Of a stretch of 64,000 bases of DNA, positions 1 through 33,251 are shown piece by piece. Source of the DNA: Mesostigma viride. Lineage: Eukaryota; Streptophyta; Mesostigmatophyceae; Mesostigmatales; Mesostigmataceae. The DNA is taken from NCBI GenBank assembly GCA_009746045.1, contig RPFO01002078.1:327501-391500 (forward strand), written 5' to 3'. The notes below the pieces were generated by a model. That model saw only the letters and a list, made by a program, of their open reading frames with translations. It had not been told where the DNA came from and ran no database searches. Each line of letters begins with the position of its first letter. Within the stretch, counting starts at the first letter, position 1. Made by a program: the position numbers and the translations under genes.

Positions 1-755
1 GCCCGCCCAAGCCAGTCACCCATGTGGCCGCCCGTGACGTGGAGCCGACATCGGTGCCATGGTAGTGTACAACGGCAAAGTATCACACAACGGGGTTTAG
101 AGTTCAGGGTTTAGGGTTTCGTCCGTGATCTTGTAAAGTACATCATCGCATGGCACCTTCATCCACGGCAACCCATGGGCCCCGGTGGTGCCACCCCAAG
201 ACAATGCCGTGGCCACGCTGCCCGACGGTACTCCTGACCGTGTGACACCACCCACGTGATGCCAGGGTTATAACAAGACCACACACCTGGGCAAGGCTGT
301 GCGTGCAAACGCGCATGCAAATGCGCAAACAGGGCAGGGGCAGGAACGCAAGGGCGCAAGCGCAAGTATCCTCGTGCCAAGTCTCATGAGCAGGTGTGCG
401 CGCGCAAGTGCGTAAAGGCTCATCAACGAAGGAGTGAGAGCTAGGACATAACCAGTTCAAACATAATGTCCGTCTAGGCTAGGCACATCCCTTAGTGTAT
501 GTTCATTCAAGACGTGTGCTCCTACGCATATCCCCATATGAACTAGATGCCCGCTACGACCTGTGGAGCAGGCGCATGAACCCCATGCCTCGGCACGTCA
601 TCTCAGTCATGTTGTTGCTAGTTTCACCGCATCTACCGTACCATGGTGTGGCACACTGCCCGGGCACTCACACACACGCATACACACTACCACCTGGCTC
701 CCAGATACGCCCGTACCATGCAGACAGCGGTGAGGGTTAATGCACGGGGAGCTAT
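1..755. other. Sequence left of the JmjC gene, nothing coding supported
   Basis: No reading frame here has recognisable domain content; those present are short and overlap one another. The only structure I can name is a degenerate plant-type telomere tract near the left end. If the JmjC gene has a further 3' exon after the stop at 756, it would lie here or beyond the window edge. I could not identify one. Confidence 0.5.
92..119 (+). repeat. Interstitial telomere-like tract (TTTAGGG type)
   Basis: About three degenerate copies of the plant-type heptamer TTTAGGG occur in succession, with one AGTTCAGGG variant between them. The tract is too short and too degenerate to be a chromosome end. It is best read as a short interstitial tract, and it hints that the organism uses TTTAGGG rather than the TTTTAGGG of Chlamydomonas. 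Confidence 0.6.
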
Positions 756-21917
<21,162 letters not shown>

Positions 21918-23014
21918 GGCGCTGCGATCAATGGGCCCACCGGCCGTGCGGGGCAGACGCGCGTGGGGTCCCTGGGGAGTCCGTCGTCATGGGGAAGGGC
22001 GGTGGGGCTGTCAAGGGATTACGTGGGCACGTGGCATGTGTGGCGGGACGAACAAGCAAGACCAGTGTGGGCAGGCAGGAGAGTACCTGTGTCAGGTAGG
22101 CAGGGCGGGATCGGACTTTCAGTTTCTGTGACAACATGCGGTGAACGGTGGCTGATAATGGCAGGTGCAGCTGTGGCACAGACGAGGATTAGGCAATCTC
22201 GTGTGCCGGCATGCCAGTTGCGTGGGACACGGAGGGGGCAGAGGGATGGCGGGAACAAGAATGTGGACAGGGCGGGGAGGGATTGAGGTGGAAGAGGCTT
22301 ATACAATTGTTGCTAACGAAGTGCGTCAACGAGGGTGGGAGGAAATTGTGCCACCGAGGAGGCACGGCGGTTGTAATTTCTTGCATAGCCAGGGTAAAAA
22401 ACGACGGATAAGGGCGAATGGACGAAATGTCGAGACTTTGGTAGTTGCATTTGAGTTGACAACAGCTGAGGCCTACTTGGCAAACTAAACGTAAAGCAGG
22501 GAGCACGCACGCAAGAGCCACGGAGCAGGGAAAGAAAAAAAGAGGAAAACTCTGCTACGCAAATTGAAGTGTCGTTACATCTCGTGTCATATATTAGCCA
22601 GCCACTGGCTGCGATGCTACCGTGACTGCAGCGTCCTTGGCATGCACAGTACCCGTCCCCTGGGAGACTCAGCAAGGTCAAGGTAGGCTACTACGGCAGA
22701 AAGCAAACAAAAAGACGTAAAGCTCTGGCCTGAGTAGGCTTCTTGGCGCCTCAAACTGTTTGCAATTTCACAACTGCATTCTACGCAGACATGGAGCCGG
22801 CCGGGCAATTGCCACCTATTTCATCCGCTTTCGCATAAACGGATGGCTTAGGGCACCGGCTCAAACTGACAACAATCAATACACAACAGAATAATATATG
22901 AGAAGCTCTTTCTTGCAGGAAAACGCGGTTCAAGACAGCACACGCTCGTATGAGCTAGAGCATCGTCAAAATTATGCGGAGGCGGGACATTGCCCCTGGC
23001 ATCAAGCTTCCAGC

Positions 23015-23533
23015 TTAATTCAGCAGCTTACCTGGGACAATCCTAATGTGCGACGTGCGACCAATTCCATCATAGGCCATCCCGCAACCCTGAAATGACA
23101 TAATTTCACGGTTTCTTACGCTCATCCCCCATAGTTTCTGCTCTAGAGCAGCCATAATATGCAGCCTCCAAGAAGACAAGTCCGCACGCAACTCGTTGAG
23201 GACTGACAACCTCGGCCTCTGGCAAGATACTGCACCTGTCTTTCTCCTGGCCGCACTTAGGCGCGCTTGTGGTGCACCCCGAACCAGTGTTGTTGCTACG
23301 CACACTACCCACTGACCAGACTGACTGAACTGCGCACAACCCTGCGGCCTGCTCAAGGACAACCAACTCGACTTCCAGAAATCCAGAGCGATCTCCAGAG
23401 ATTCCGGCGCGAGCATATTGTGCGGCCCCTGCCGCGCTTTTGCGATCCAATTTACAGCGTGGATGAAGTATTGACGACGGGCATCAAGATCGAGCGAAAA
23501 TGATCTCCCCGTAGCAGGTCTCCCTCTGTCCAT
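23015..23533 (-). CDS. Unrecognised open frame, 172 codons
   Basis: A minus-strand frame between the two host genes with mixed, non-repetitive composition: early Asp/Arg, then Trp- and Leu-containing stretches. I recognise no domain. It could be an old mobile-element fragment, part of an unrecognised gene, or chance. No splice signals were found that join it to the JmjC gene. Confidence 0.2.
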   Translation of the reverse strand: MDRGRPATGRSFSLDLDARRQYFIHAVNWIAKARQGPHNMLAPESLEIALDFWKSSWLSLSRPQGCAQFSQSGQWVVCVATTLVRGAPQARLSAARRKTGAVSCQRPRLSVLNELRADLSSWRLHIMAALEQKLWGMSVRNREIMSFQGCGMAYDGIGRTSHIRIVPGKLLN

Positions 23534-23833
23534 TGGACGTCACAGATCAAGGTGATCTGCCCTCAGTTGTGCCCTGTCATCAGTCATGACGAGGTCTCTG
23601 CTGCCCATGTGCGGCGTGGGCAACAACAACAACAACAACATGACGAGGTTTATTTGCCATCGGACGTCACATGACACGGTAATCGGCGATGACATCATGC
23701 CCGGCACGGTCCGGCCCCGGCGTGACGAAGGGAGGGTGGCCGGGCGTGTAGACACGTGGCGCGTTCACATTGGCAAGCAAAGGTTACCCCCAAGATGTGA
23801 GAAGCAGGGCCTGGGAGTCTGTCCAGCGGCGTT

Positions 23834-23875
23834 CAGTTGAGTTGAGTTGAGTTCGAACTCAAGTTACTCAACTCA
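23834..23875. repeat. Inverted repeat of GTTGA units
   Basis: A run of GTTGA pentamers is followed by TTCGAACTCAAG and then ACTCAACTCAAC, so the two halves can pair as a stem with a short interruption. It lies about 450 bp upstream of the TOC34 start. A regulatory role is speculative. Confidence 0.5.
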
Positions 23876-23939
23876 ACCCATCCCACACCGGTGGTCCGAC
23901 AGGGTTATTGATAGATGACCCTGTTGGGACTCAAACTGT

Positions 23940-23985
23940 TGGCCTGATTGACGGCCTGACTGACGGCCTGACTGACGGCCTGAGG
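23940..23985. repeat. 12-bp tandem repeat (GGCCTGACTGAC)
   Basis: About four copies of a 12-bp unit, GGCCTGACTGAC with one GATTGAC variant, upstream of TOC34. Confidence 0.7.
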
Positions 23986-24327
23986 TTATAGGAACTTCCG
24001 AACTTGTGCAAGTGGTTGTTGTGGGTACGGCTTATCGACCCGACGCGACGCGGCGCGGCGTCCAGCCTTACTACTACTAGCGGACAAGGCGCCGCGCCTC
24101 GTGCAATGGCGAGGCAGTTCGTGCGTGTCGCGTGGTGCTGCGTATAGGAACCTTCTGCCTTCAACTGTGCCGACTGCCGACTGATAAGGATGAATTTTGT
24201 GCGCGAGAAATACATACCCCGCGCACGGCCGAGTTGCGACCGTCGTGTGGTGATTGACCAAAGGTGCTGCTCGTCTTTTAAAGGCAGCAGACACAACTTC
24301 ACAGCAGACCTTCCAGGCATTTAGAAA

Positions 24328-27300
24328 ATGGCTAGGCCGGAAGACGAGTATGAGGAGGACGAGGATGTGTCTGGGGAGAGCATGGATGACGAGCAGAATT
24401 ATGAAGATGAGGAAGACGAGGAGGACGAGCAGTCCGAGGGGGGACCGCTTGGCCTAGGTTCGTGCAGGTTTGGGTTATCTGTCTAGGTTGGCTTGCTGTA
24501 TCCGCGTGCAACATGCTGTCTTGCCAGTCTTTGTCTGTCAATGCTTAGCATACTGGCCTGCTACTGGTTCCGCCTGATTGCAGGAGCGGGGGGCTTGCCG
24601 CGGCGAGCACAGGCTGACGGTGCAGGGGATGCTACGAAAGAGTGGGAGGGTTTGCAAACGTTTCCAGTTACAACGCAGACGAAGTTGCGGGAGGTGCTGG
24701 AACGGCTGCGGGGTGACGTAAGTTCAGCGTATGCGGCAGTGCGCTTGCCAGACTTCGGCCGCCAAATGTGCACTGGCGCTCTTCTTGTCGCACGGGACAC
24801 TTTGTTAGCGTGATGGTCACTTCTTTACCCGAGCGAGTGTGCCTCAGTTTGCATCCTCAGTTATTTTCTCCAAACTTTTGCTATGTTTCTCTGCAATGGC
24901 CGTCCACCTTGCAGAATATGGACACCCTTACCGTACTACTCGTAGGCAAGCCAGGCGTGGGGAAGAGTTCGACGGTCAACTCCATTTTTGCGGAGAGGGT
25001 CTGCCCCGTCAGTGCTTACCAGGTTGGTGCCGTTACATATTCATGAGCTGCCGTGCTGTTTTCTTAGTTTGCATGATTTCCTTCGCGCTGGTTCAAGCCG
25101 CTGCGCATTCCCCCCACATCGTTTAGGTGCTTGGTAGGCCACGGTTGCGGCGCATGGTGTGGTGGTTGTGGATGCCCAGGGCAGAGGTTATGCTCACAGC
25201 GTCTGCCCAGCGTGGCACATGTCGGCTCCAGTCGCGCGGCCCTGCTTGCCGCTGCTCACGCGGTGGTTTGCATTCACGCTTTGGGCGCACACACTTGTAT
25301 GTCTACACATTATGGTTTGCCCGCCTGCTGCCACTGCTCGACCACAATACTTCTACAACGGGGCTCGTACAGCCCTTTAGAGCGTTAGCTAAGCTGCCCG
25401 TGGTGTCCCTAAGGAGGCCCATGACTTCAACAAAAGCAATACACAGTGGTGACAACGATCATGATGATGACAAGCGCTGGCCTTTATCTAGCGGTGGCCG
25501 TGGTCCTCACACAGACAAGCGCATGTGCATCACAAGTGTGGGGTGGCAGCCATGCCTTGACACCCTCAGCACCCTCACTGCGCTTACTGGTTTGCCAATC
25601 CCATACCAAGTATGGCCGCATTCAGTCAACCCCGACCATACCTGTGGGCATCCGTCTGGGCAGGCACTGGTTCACCTCCTGGAGATGCAGAGCGTGTTGT
25701 TGATGTTGGCCGTATGCTTGGCAGCCAAGGTGGCAGCCAAGGCAGGTTAGGCTGTGCCTGGTGCGGCGCCACACGCACACCGCGACAGCGAAAAACTCCC
25801 TAGCACAGCCAATCCCGGCATACCACAGGCAACCATGCCTCACCACAGCCAAGCCCGTTCTTTTTTTTACGTTAACTTCTGTCAGCCCCTTCAACTGGCT
25901 CCCTGTCGGCCCTCTTCGCCTCCTTTGCCTTCTCCCAGAGAACCCACCCATCCCCGGCCTTCCCTCCTGAAGCCGAGCCCCCAACCCACGCAGGGTTTGC
26001 TCTGCATGTCTCTGTCCGTGGCCGCCCCGCCCCCCGCTCCCCCCCACCCGCTTGGTGTGCACAGCTCTGGTCCCCCAGCGATTCCCCCTCTTGTGCCTCG
26101 CGTGTGCCCCGATCTCCTCCCCAAGATGTGCTCTGTGCACTGGCCCATGACAGTGCATCACGGACCAGGAACCTGCGTCCCCAAAACTCCCTCGTCACCT
26201 CCTCGCCTACCTTTTCCCCCTGTCGTGTGCTCCCCTACCGCTCGCTCCCCTAAACTTGTTCCTCCCATGGTCTCTGTGCGTGCATCATGCGACGGACACT
26301 CCCGCCCTCCCTCCGTTCCCGCCCATCGCACCCTGGTTGCCGCACTGCCCCGGGGTCCCTACGCCCCCGCCCCGCCCCCTCGTGGTTGCCACACTGCCCC
26401 GGGTTCCCTGCCCACCGACAACGCCGCCACCTGGCACCAATGTCACCCACCCCGCTTGCACTGGGTCGCAGGCGGACACCAACCGGCCGATGATGGTCTC
26501 GCGCCGCGCGGCGGGCTTCACACTGAACATCATCGACACGCCCGGCCTGCTGGAGGGCGACACGGTCAACGAGAACGCAATCCGGGAAATACGCCAGTTC
26601 ATTGCCGACAAGGTGAGCCCGCGTAGGCAGGGGAAGGGTGCGGTCGACAAGGGGAAGCCACGCTGACGCGTAGGCAAGGGGAGGGTGTAGACAGCGGGGC
26701 GGGGGGGGGGGGAGTGGCCTGGACATGACATGGGGAGGCGAAGCTTAGGAACAGGGAAGGTAGAGGTACGCTGCTGGGTGGGAAGAGGAGGGCGCCCTGT
26801 GAGCGCAAGGCTGGAGGGGAGACAGGAAACAACTGTTCAAGGGGTTGAGGGCTGGCCAAATGCGGGTCTTTCATTAGTATGTCCCGCCCTAGGTCATGTC
26901 AGGGATGTCTGCTGGCTGCCTCCCGTGCGCACGCCTGTCCTCGTCACCCTTCTGGATCCGGTGTCCTCCCTCTTATGGCTAGCGGCACGCATGGTTGTCT
27001 GCTAAGGAAGGGAACCATGTCCACTGGCCGAATGTGGACGTGTGGACGTGCACGCATGCCCCGTATCGCGACAGTGCCGTTCATTGGCCTCCCAAGGTCT
27101 ATGCTCACTAATCCATTGTGTGCTTGCACCTGCCCCCGGTTCTTCTTCCTGCCTTTTCCTGGTGCTGTTCTGGACTGCCCGGACTTGATGGCCGCCCTTC
27201 CTCCTGTTTGCCGTGCCTGATTGCCACTTGCATCTCGTGTCATCTCCTTTGCACACCCCTGCGCTGGTCTCACTGCATCGTTTCTCCTTGCCTGTCCCTT

Positions 27301-30300
27301 CCCCGTCCCTTTGTGCCTGCAGACGATCCATGCCATCCTCTACGTCGACCGGCTTGACAACTACCGGGTGGAGAGCATCAACAAGCAGGTGAGCGAGCGC
27401 TCATGATGTGGTCAAGTGCAAGCAGAGGGTTGCTTCTAGCATAAGCGTCAGCTGGCAGTAGGGGGGGACTGGGGCGGGTGGGGGTGAAGGGGGGCTGTAG
27501 TTGCATCAAGAAGAAGGTGGGGGAGGGTCTAGGATTACCTTTTCAAAAAGGTTCTTCAATAGCATTTACAGGCAATGGCTTTTACTCACGGGCCGTCACA
27601 AGATCCTTGCCTGGCTTTGTTTTCTTGCGCTCCTGGGTCCCATGATATGGCAACGGACAGTGCCAGGGCTTTCTCATTGGTTTAGATTCTCCCTGTTGCC
27701 AGATAGTAGGTAGGTTGCTGGCAGGCAGTTTGCGGGGGCTCTAAAGGGACATTGTGCCTTGTCACGTTGCCGCATGGCAAAGCTAGCTCGTCTGCTCTGT
27801 CTGCCGTGGTTGCTGTGGTTAAGATTAGATCCTGGTCCCGCGCGAAGAAGAAACCCGGGCAAAGCTCTTGCTCGAGGGAGCCGGGCTTTCACGCAGTGCG
27901 AGCTGACGTCACGCCCTGTGTTGCGTCTGAACTTTATGGAGCTCCCTTCCATGCGGTGGCACGGCAACAGCTGGCCCCGGGCATGGGTCCATCGGGTCAC
28001 CACATCGCTTGCCCATTAGTCGCACCCCGTGGCTGGGCCCTGGCGCGCTTGCACCTGTTTGATGTGTGTGGATGGACACATGGCAGTATCAAGCGCCGTT
28101 TGGATCGTGGCTCTGCAACGTATGGTGCCCCCTTGCCTGCCCCTTTTGGCTACCCACCCCCTGTTGAGGCGACAGGGTCCTGGCTATTCCTCTGTGCCAG
28201 TGCAGGAGTAGAAGCATCTTTTTGGCCACGTCTGATAAGCTATGGGACGCGGGCTTGATGCCTTAGGTAATTACTTCCAAAGAAAATGGCTGGTTTTCTC
28301 CGAATCCGCACCGTCTCTTCAGAGCTCTCTTCTGCCCCTTCTTGAGCTGACATGCTTTGCCTGCGGTTTCCTGCTGTGGCCTCTACCCTCGTTCGATCGT
28401 CCCCACTCCCCACGCAGATCTTCGGTGCGCTCACGACCGCGTTTGGCCCCTTGTTCTGGAAGATCACGATTCTGCTGCTGACGCACGGGTGGGTTCCTGC
28501 CCCGTGGCTCGCACAAGCACGGCGGTTGCACAAGCAGGTTGGCATGCGCCATGCAGGCAATAACGAGTATGTGTCCGTCAGGTGGCGCAAGCCCATGGCA
28601 GCAGTGTACCTGCCTGGTGCGCGTGGTTCTGGCCGCGGCTCTAGTTCGCGCGCCCCTCGTTTTCGTGTTCTCCGTCCTTCGGGGGCCAAGAACATGGCCA
28701 TGGCAGTTGCCGTGCTTTTGGCCTGAGCTGCATGTTTGCCAGCAAGCCGTGATAGACAGACATAGTGCCGGGATGGAGAAGTTAAGCTGTATCAGCAAAA
28801 GTGGGGGGGGGGCTGTTGTAGGGGACTTGGACCAGTGGCCCTGGCCCGTGCGCTGCGTTTAGCCATGCTGCTGGTATCGTTTTGGATCATTTTGGATGTT
28901 GGATGATCATGCCTTTTTGTGCATGTGTGCAGCTTTTGGAAGGGTAGGGTGTGACATGACAAAATTTCGCGCACTCATGTGGCTTGCTTCTATCATGCTT
29001 CGTCTGGCGTCCTTTCCCCTTGCTGCGGACCTCCCGCCCCTCGGCTGCCTTTTTGCAGCCAAGTGGCCGCCCCAGACAACATCCCGTACGCTGAATACGT
29101 CTCCAAACGCTTCACGGTACGTGCCTGCTGCCTCGGGGCCTTGTTCCTGGCACCCCTCATGGCATCCACTGGGGTGCCCTTTCCTGTCAGAAACAGTGGC
29201 CTCCTGGCAGGTCCTGGCACAACCTATCCGTTCCTGGCAGAAACAGTGGCCTCTGTTTCTGTGTGCGGTGCTTGGAGCCGCATGCCTTGGTTCCAGCGGC
29301 ACGTCATACCGCGGTCCGTCCCTACATTTCTGGGCTTCAAGAGGGTGTTTGGCTGTAGGTGGGCTAGTCACGGTGCCGTGTTTGTTGGCAGGGCTTACGT
29401 GGTCCCGTTGGCTGTGAGACCATCGCGTGGATCCGGTCCTTGGCGTCATGTGCTCGGAGGGGTGCTTGCCCCCTGCGTGTCATGCCAAGCTCCAGCGGCT
29501 TGGTATCTGGCGGTTGTAACCGTGGTCACAAACCAGCCTTTCTGTTCAGATGTCCATGTGTAGGCTCTTCCGGGCTGGTTTTGCACAAAGGGTGGTCGTT
29601 TTTGGATGGTGATGCTGCATGTACGTCTCGCGTGTTCCTTACAATCTACCCCCCCACATCCACACCCTGCGTGAAGGCAGTGCTTATTTTAGTGAGTGCC
29701 AGCAACAGGGGCGGTAACTTGTTCATCGGGTAACGTGCCTTGTGGCCTCCTGCTGGGCTGATGTGACAGGGTGAGCCGATATAAAATGTGTTCAAAGTCG
29801 TCTGCGCACTCTTATAGAGTCCGTGCCCCCACTCGCTGCTCGCCCACCCAATCGCCTTGCCCGACTCCTCTCCTCGACTGCCCCCTTTGATGTGATTTTC
29901 CCGCCCACGCGGCCCCGCATCAATCGTTCTTCATGCTCCACTCTCATGCCGTTGTGCATGCCTACTCGACACACTCTCTCCATCAACGTGCCTGCCATTC
30001 TCTCTACTGCCATGCCTGCCATGCTTTTCTCGGCATGTTTCTGACACGACCCATGTCCTCGCTTGGTAAGCTCGTGCCTCCGTGCCTCGGCTCCCCCTCC
30101 CCCTCCACTTCCCTTCCCTTCCCCCTGCCCTCATGTGCCTCCCTGCCACCAGGCGCTGCGCAAGTCGGTGCAGGAGGTGGTCACCGCGCATGGCGGATCG
30201 CTCGACGCGCCGCTGCCCACTCTGGTCGTGGAGAACAGCGGCCGCTGCACGACCAACATCCACGGGGAGAAGGTGCATAAGTGGCGATGCGGAATGTTCA

Positions 30301-32263
30301 TGAGGAATGGTGATGATGAAAGCTTCACAGGGAAAGATGTGTCTAAGTGTAGTTGGTAGCGATCATGTGATGAACAACAGTCACCAATAATAATTAGCAC
30401 GATAATCTTCTTTGCTGTGCGTATAGAAAGAAGAGAATGTGGAGATTGTGGTCCGGGATGATCATTGCCTGATGCCTCTCATCGTTATCGCTGGACAAGC
30501 CGATGGGGAATCATTGCGCCTGCATTGTAGTAACACTCCAGAAGTGATGCATTCACAAGCTTCCGTAGAAGCTGCGTGTTCCTGAGCCTGGCATGGGTGG
30601 GTTATCCCAGCTGACAGCTTCTAGGCTTTGTCTGGAATTCTCAGCTCTCCCGTGTATGTGTCTTGGGCAGGCCAAGGCCAGTTGACCGTGGAGGCACGCC
30701 CTGTATTATGTGCATCGACCTGGTGCTGGACATTTGCATAGACAATTACTAACAGCATGCCAGCACACAGTTTATCTTTTGATGGCCTAAGAGAGACAGC
30801 GAATGCTGGTCTGTGTGCCTAAGAGGAAAAGCAGAGGCGGGAACGATGAAAGGAAACGACATGTTTGGTGTAATACACCAAACATTTTCAAACTTGTTGT
30901 AAGGCTCATCCCCTCTCTCTCCCTCCCGTTCTTCCTTTCTCCCTCGTCTCCCGTTGCGTGCTGCGCTGGGCGGCAGATCCTACCCAGCGGGGAGGTTTGG
31001 CTGCCGCATGTGCTGGAGAAGCTTGCGGAGCTGGTCACGGCGGAGCACCACGTGTACACGGTGGACCGCGAGCGGCTCAAGGGGAAGAACGCGAACAAGC
31101 AGGGGCGCAAGTGGATCATCCCCCTGCTGCTGGTGCAGGTGAGGGGGGGGGGTGCAAGCGCCATGCTAGTGTGCAGGGAATAGGTGCGCGAGGGTGTGTG
31201 TGTGATTTGGGCACACGTACTTGTGACCTTCAAGGCTGCTGCAAGAGCAAGGGTCGGCGAAATGTTGTAATCCTAAAAGAATATTGTGCAGCTGGTGATG
31301 TATACTAAATTGGTCCCTGCGGTGAAGGTGCTGCTCCGCCGACATGTGCCATCTTGGAACAGTGTAATTGGGTCTATGTGTTTGCGGGTCAAGAGGGATC
31401 GGCGTGACGGAAAGGGAAGTGGTTCAAAATCGAGTTGAGTATGGATCATGGAATGCGGAAAGCTGACTAAACAATAGCCACATGGGAATGTTGCTGGTTT
31501 GGTGTTGTTAACAGAATGAGAAAGGGATTTATCATGGTTTGGTTCAAGCAGTGGTTTAAACAACGGGGATTTATTGTCCTGATGGGGCAGGGGTGGAACC
31601 AGTGTGCGGGTTGGGGTGTTGGGGTGGGAATAGGGCACAAGTTATAGGGCACTGCGTTGCTCACAAGGGAGAGCTGTGGTGTCAAGAATGTCAGTACTAG
31701 CCTGTTCTCTTTATAAACCTAGCACAGTGTGTTGTCCTGGTTGGATCTTGTAGTCTGTTGTCCTGCTTTTTCCATCTTTGTCTTTGTTAGCTTAGTTGCT
31801 ATTGTTTTTAACTTTTGCGTGAATATAATGAGATTAACATAGCACTCTGTGGCCTCTGCGCATGGCAGTCAGTACTTGCTTAGTGTTGTCCCGCATCCGG
31901 ATGTGGCTTAGTCTGCATTTGGGTTTCTTATTCAGCGTTTACGATTTCAACATCTTTCTTTTCTGATACTGTAGTAACGAGGCTTTTCACAGGTAACAGC
32001 CAATCTCACGCCTATTTATCTGATCTCTTTGCACTGCAAAGGCCTTGCTTTTATTGAATCTATGGTACATGGCTACGCTTGCCTATTCCAAAAGTGTCTT
32101 TGGAGCCAATGTGGATGTACGGCTGCCCAAATAACACAGTAATTTAGCTTGTCATAATTGCATCGCTGATTCTGCATCTGTGTGTCCATATTATCTCTTG
32201 GTGCAGGTTAAGGTCATCTACCCTCTTGTTCGGCATTTTATCAACAAGGATGCTGAACTCTGA
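24328..32263 (+). CDS. TOC34: TOC34, chloroplast outer-envelope preprotein receptor GTPase
   Basis: GTPase receptor of the TOC complex, anchored by its C terminus in the plastid outer envelope, binding transit peptides of imported proteins. Ten exons: 24328-24457, 24584-24717, 24915-25022, 26472-26612, 27323-27388, 28418-28488, 29059-29116, 30153-30272, 30977-31138 and 32207-32263. All have GT-AG borders and consistent phases; they sum to 1047 nt, 348 residues. The N terminus (1-43) is acidic (YEEDEDVSGE). The P-loop is GKPGVGKS at 99-106, switch DTPG at 146-149, then LYVDRLDNYRV at about 177-187 holding the family arginine region, LTHGQ at 214-218 in place of a normal G4, and ENSGRC at 263-268. 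A hydrophobic anchor starts near W322 (WIIPLLLVQVKVIYPLV), followed by a short KDAEL tail. Arabidopsis Toc34 is 313 residues. No in-frame stop and no missing motif. Confidence 0.95.
31790..31885 (+). mobile_element. Eroded LINE 3'-end fragment in the last TOC34 intron
   Basis: Wording such as AATGAGATTAACATAG, CTCTGTGGCCT and GCGCATGGCAGTCAGTACTT matches, with many changes, the 3' UTR of the LINE family seen at 54974-55213 in the same orientation. The divergence suggests an old insertion in intron 9 (31139-32206). Confidence 0.5.
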
Positions 32264-32376
32264 ACCTGGCGCACGAGTCATTTTGTCAAGGATGCAGCTG
32301 AAGCTACTAGTTGCAGCTACAAAATTTTTTTCTGCCTGTAGTTATTGTTATTGGACGTGCTGTTATGCAATTTAAA

Positions 32377-33247
32377 AGTAAGTACTTGCATGCCATGTGC
32401 GAAGGCATTAGTAATAAGTACTTGCGTGTCATGCGCATGGGCATGCCACGGAGTACTAAGCTAATCTCATTAGAAAAATAATTACACGAAAGTTATAAAT
32501 ATCGTCTGCATGATGCCCCAACCATATAGTCACTGCGCTGGTTGTCTCGTTGATATTCTGATCAGGCACTCCGCAAAGGTGAAAACCTTTGCGTTCAGTG
32601 CCGGGCCGCGGAAAACGCGGAAAACGCGATCTGCAAATGAATCCGACCGGAATCGAACTGGGGACCTCTCGCACCAATTTTGCTGACTATAGGAGTCTCG
32701 TTGATATAGTCACTGCGCTGGTTGTCTCCTTGATATAGTCACTAGAGGGTGATATAATCCTCATGTGCTCAAGCTGTTCTCCACTGTAATGGCAGACGAG
32801 GCGGTAGTGTAGCGGCTATCCTCTGGGGCAATAACCTCCACCTGCGGACTTCTACCCTGCATTCTAGATACCAATGGGCCGCGGGGCCAGTGGGGAGAAA
32901 ACAGGTGCATGCCCCACTGGAATTAAGGTGCTTATCGCAGACGGCAGCCCATTTCTCCTTGTCTATCATGCGGACCGTGCGGAGTACAGATAATCCCAGA
33001 AGCCCTGCATCCTCAAGCAATATTGTGTCACATAGGTCCGGGTCGCGCTGCATCGGTGCGGGGCGCACGCAATTAGTTTGCCAGTGGGTTGCGACGGGAC
33101 AAGGGGACCCTGCCATACATGCAGGAGGAGGTGTCTATCTGGTTGGCCGGCCAGTCCTAAGCCCGCCGGCCCGCATGCACATCGGTATTCACATGGTCTG
33201 TGCATGCAGGCAAGATGGCCGGCAATTGAGGAGGCGGCGGTGTCGGA
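32377..33247 (-). mobile_element. 3' part of a LINE (TTAC-tailed family), interrupted by a SINE
   Basis: Read on the minus strand this matches the copies at 57662-58190 and 63855-64000: an ORF end with DAGLLGLSVLR and MIDKEKWAAVCDKHL, then a 3' UTR with CTAATGAGATTAGCTTAG and ACTCCGTGGCATGCCC, ending beside GTAAGTACTT. The last 60 bp are duplicated. It begins about 110 bp downstream of the TOC34 stop in the opposite orientation. Its 5' side is cut by the TTAA-flanked element at 33252. Confidence 0.7.
32557..32694 (-). mobile_element. tRNA-derived SINE, copy 1, with 13-bp target duplication
   Basis: A 138-bp insert is flanked by perfect 13-bp direct repeats (GTCTCGTTGATAT at 32544-32556 and 32695-32707). 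Read on the minus strand it begins with a tRNA-like head: an A-box-like TAGTCAGCAAAATTGG, then AGTTCGATTCC, one base from the pol III B-box consensus. A GC-rich hairpin with CGCGTTTTCCGCG follows. It is inserted in LINE debris. The anticodon arm of a real tRNA is missing, so this is not a tRNA gene. A second copy lies at 56972-57118. Confidence 0.78.
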
Positions 33248-33251
33248 TTAA

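Larger units (their letters stand above)
21918..24327. other. Divergent intergenic region between JmjC and TOC34
   Basis: The JmjC gene starts leftward at 21917 and TOC34 starts rightward at 24328, so promoters and 5' UTRs of both should lie here. I cannot place a TATA box or transcription start with confidence. The interval holds a minus-strand frame at 23015-23533, an inverted repeat near 23834-23875 and a short tandem repeat near 23940-23985, each listed separately. Confidence 0.6.

Noticed and set aside
92-119. True telomere at the left end
   Set aside because: Only about three degenerate TTTAGGG units, followed by ordinary sequence; too short for a chromosome end.
25754-26731. Pro-rich open frames of up to 290 codons on the plus strand and others on the minus strand
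   Set aside because: They lie across intron 3 and exon 4 of TOC34; the sequence is C-rich intron, and only the short TOC34 exon in another frame is coding.
32560-32700. Functional tRNA gene
   Set aside because: The T-arm and B box are tRNA-like but the anticodon arm is absent, the unit is followed by an unrelated body, and it is flanked by target duplications. It is a SINE.
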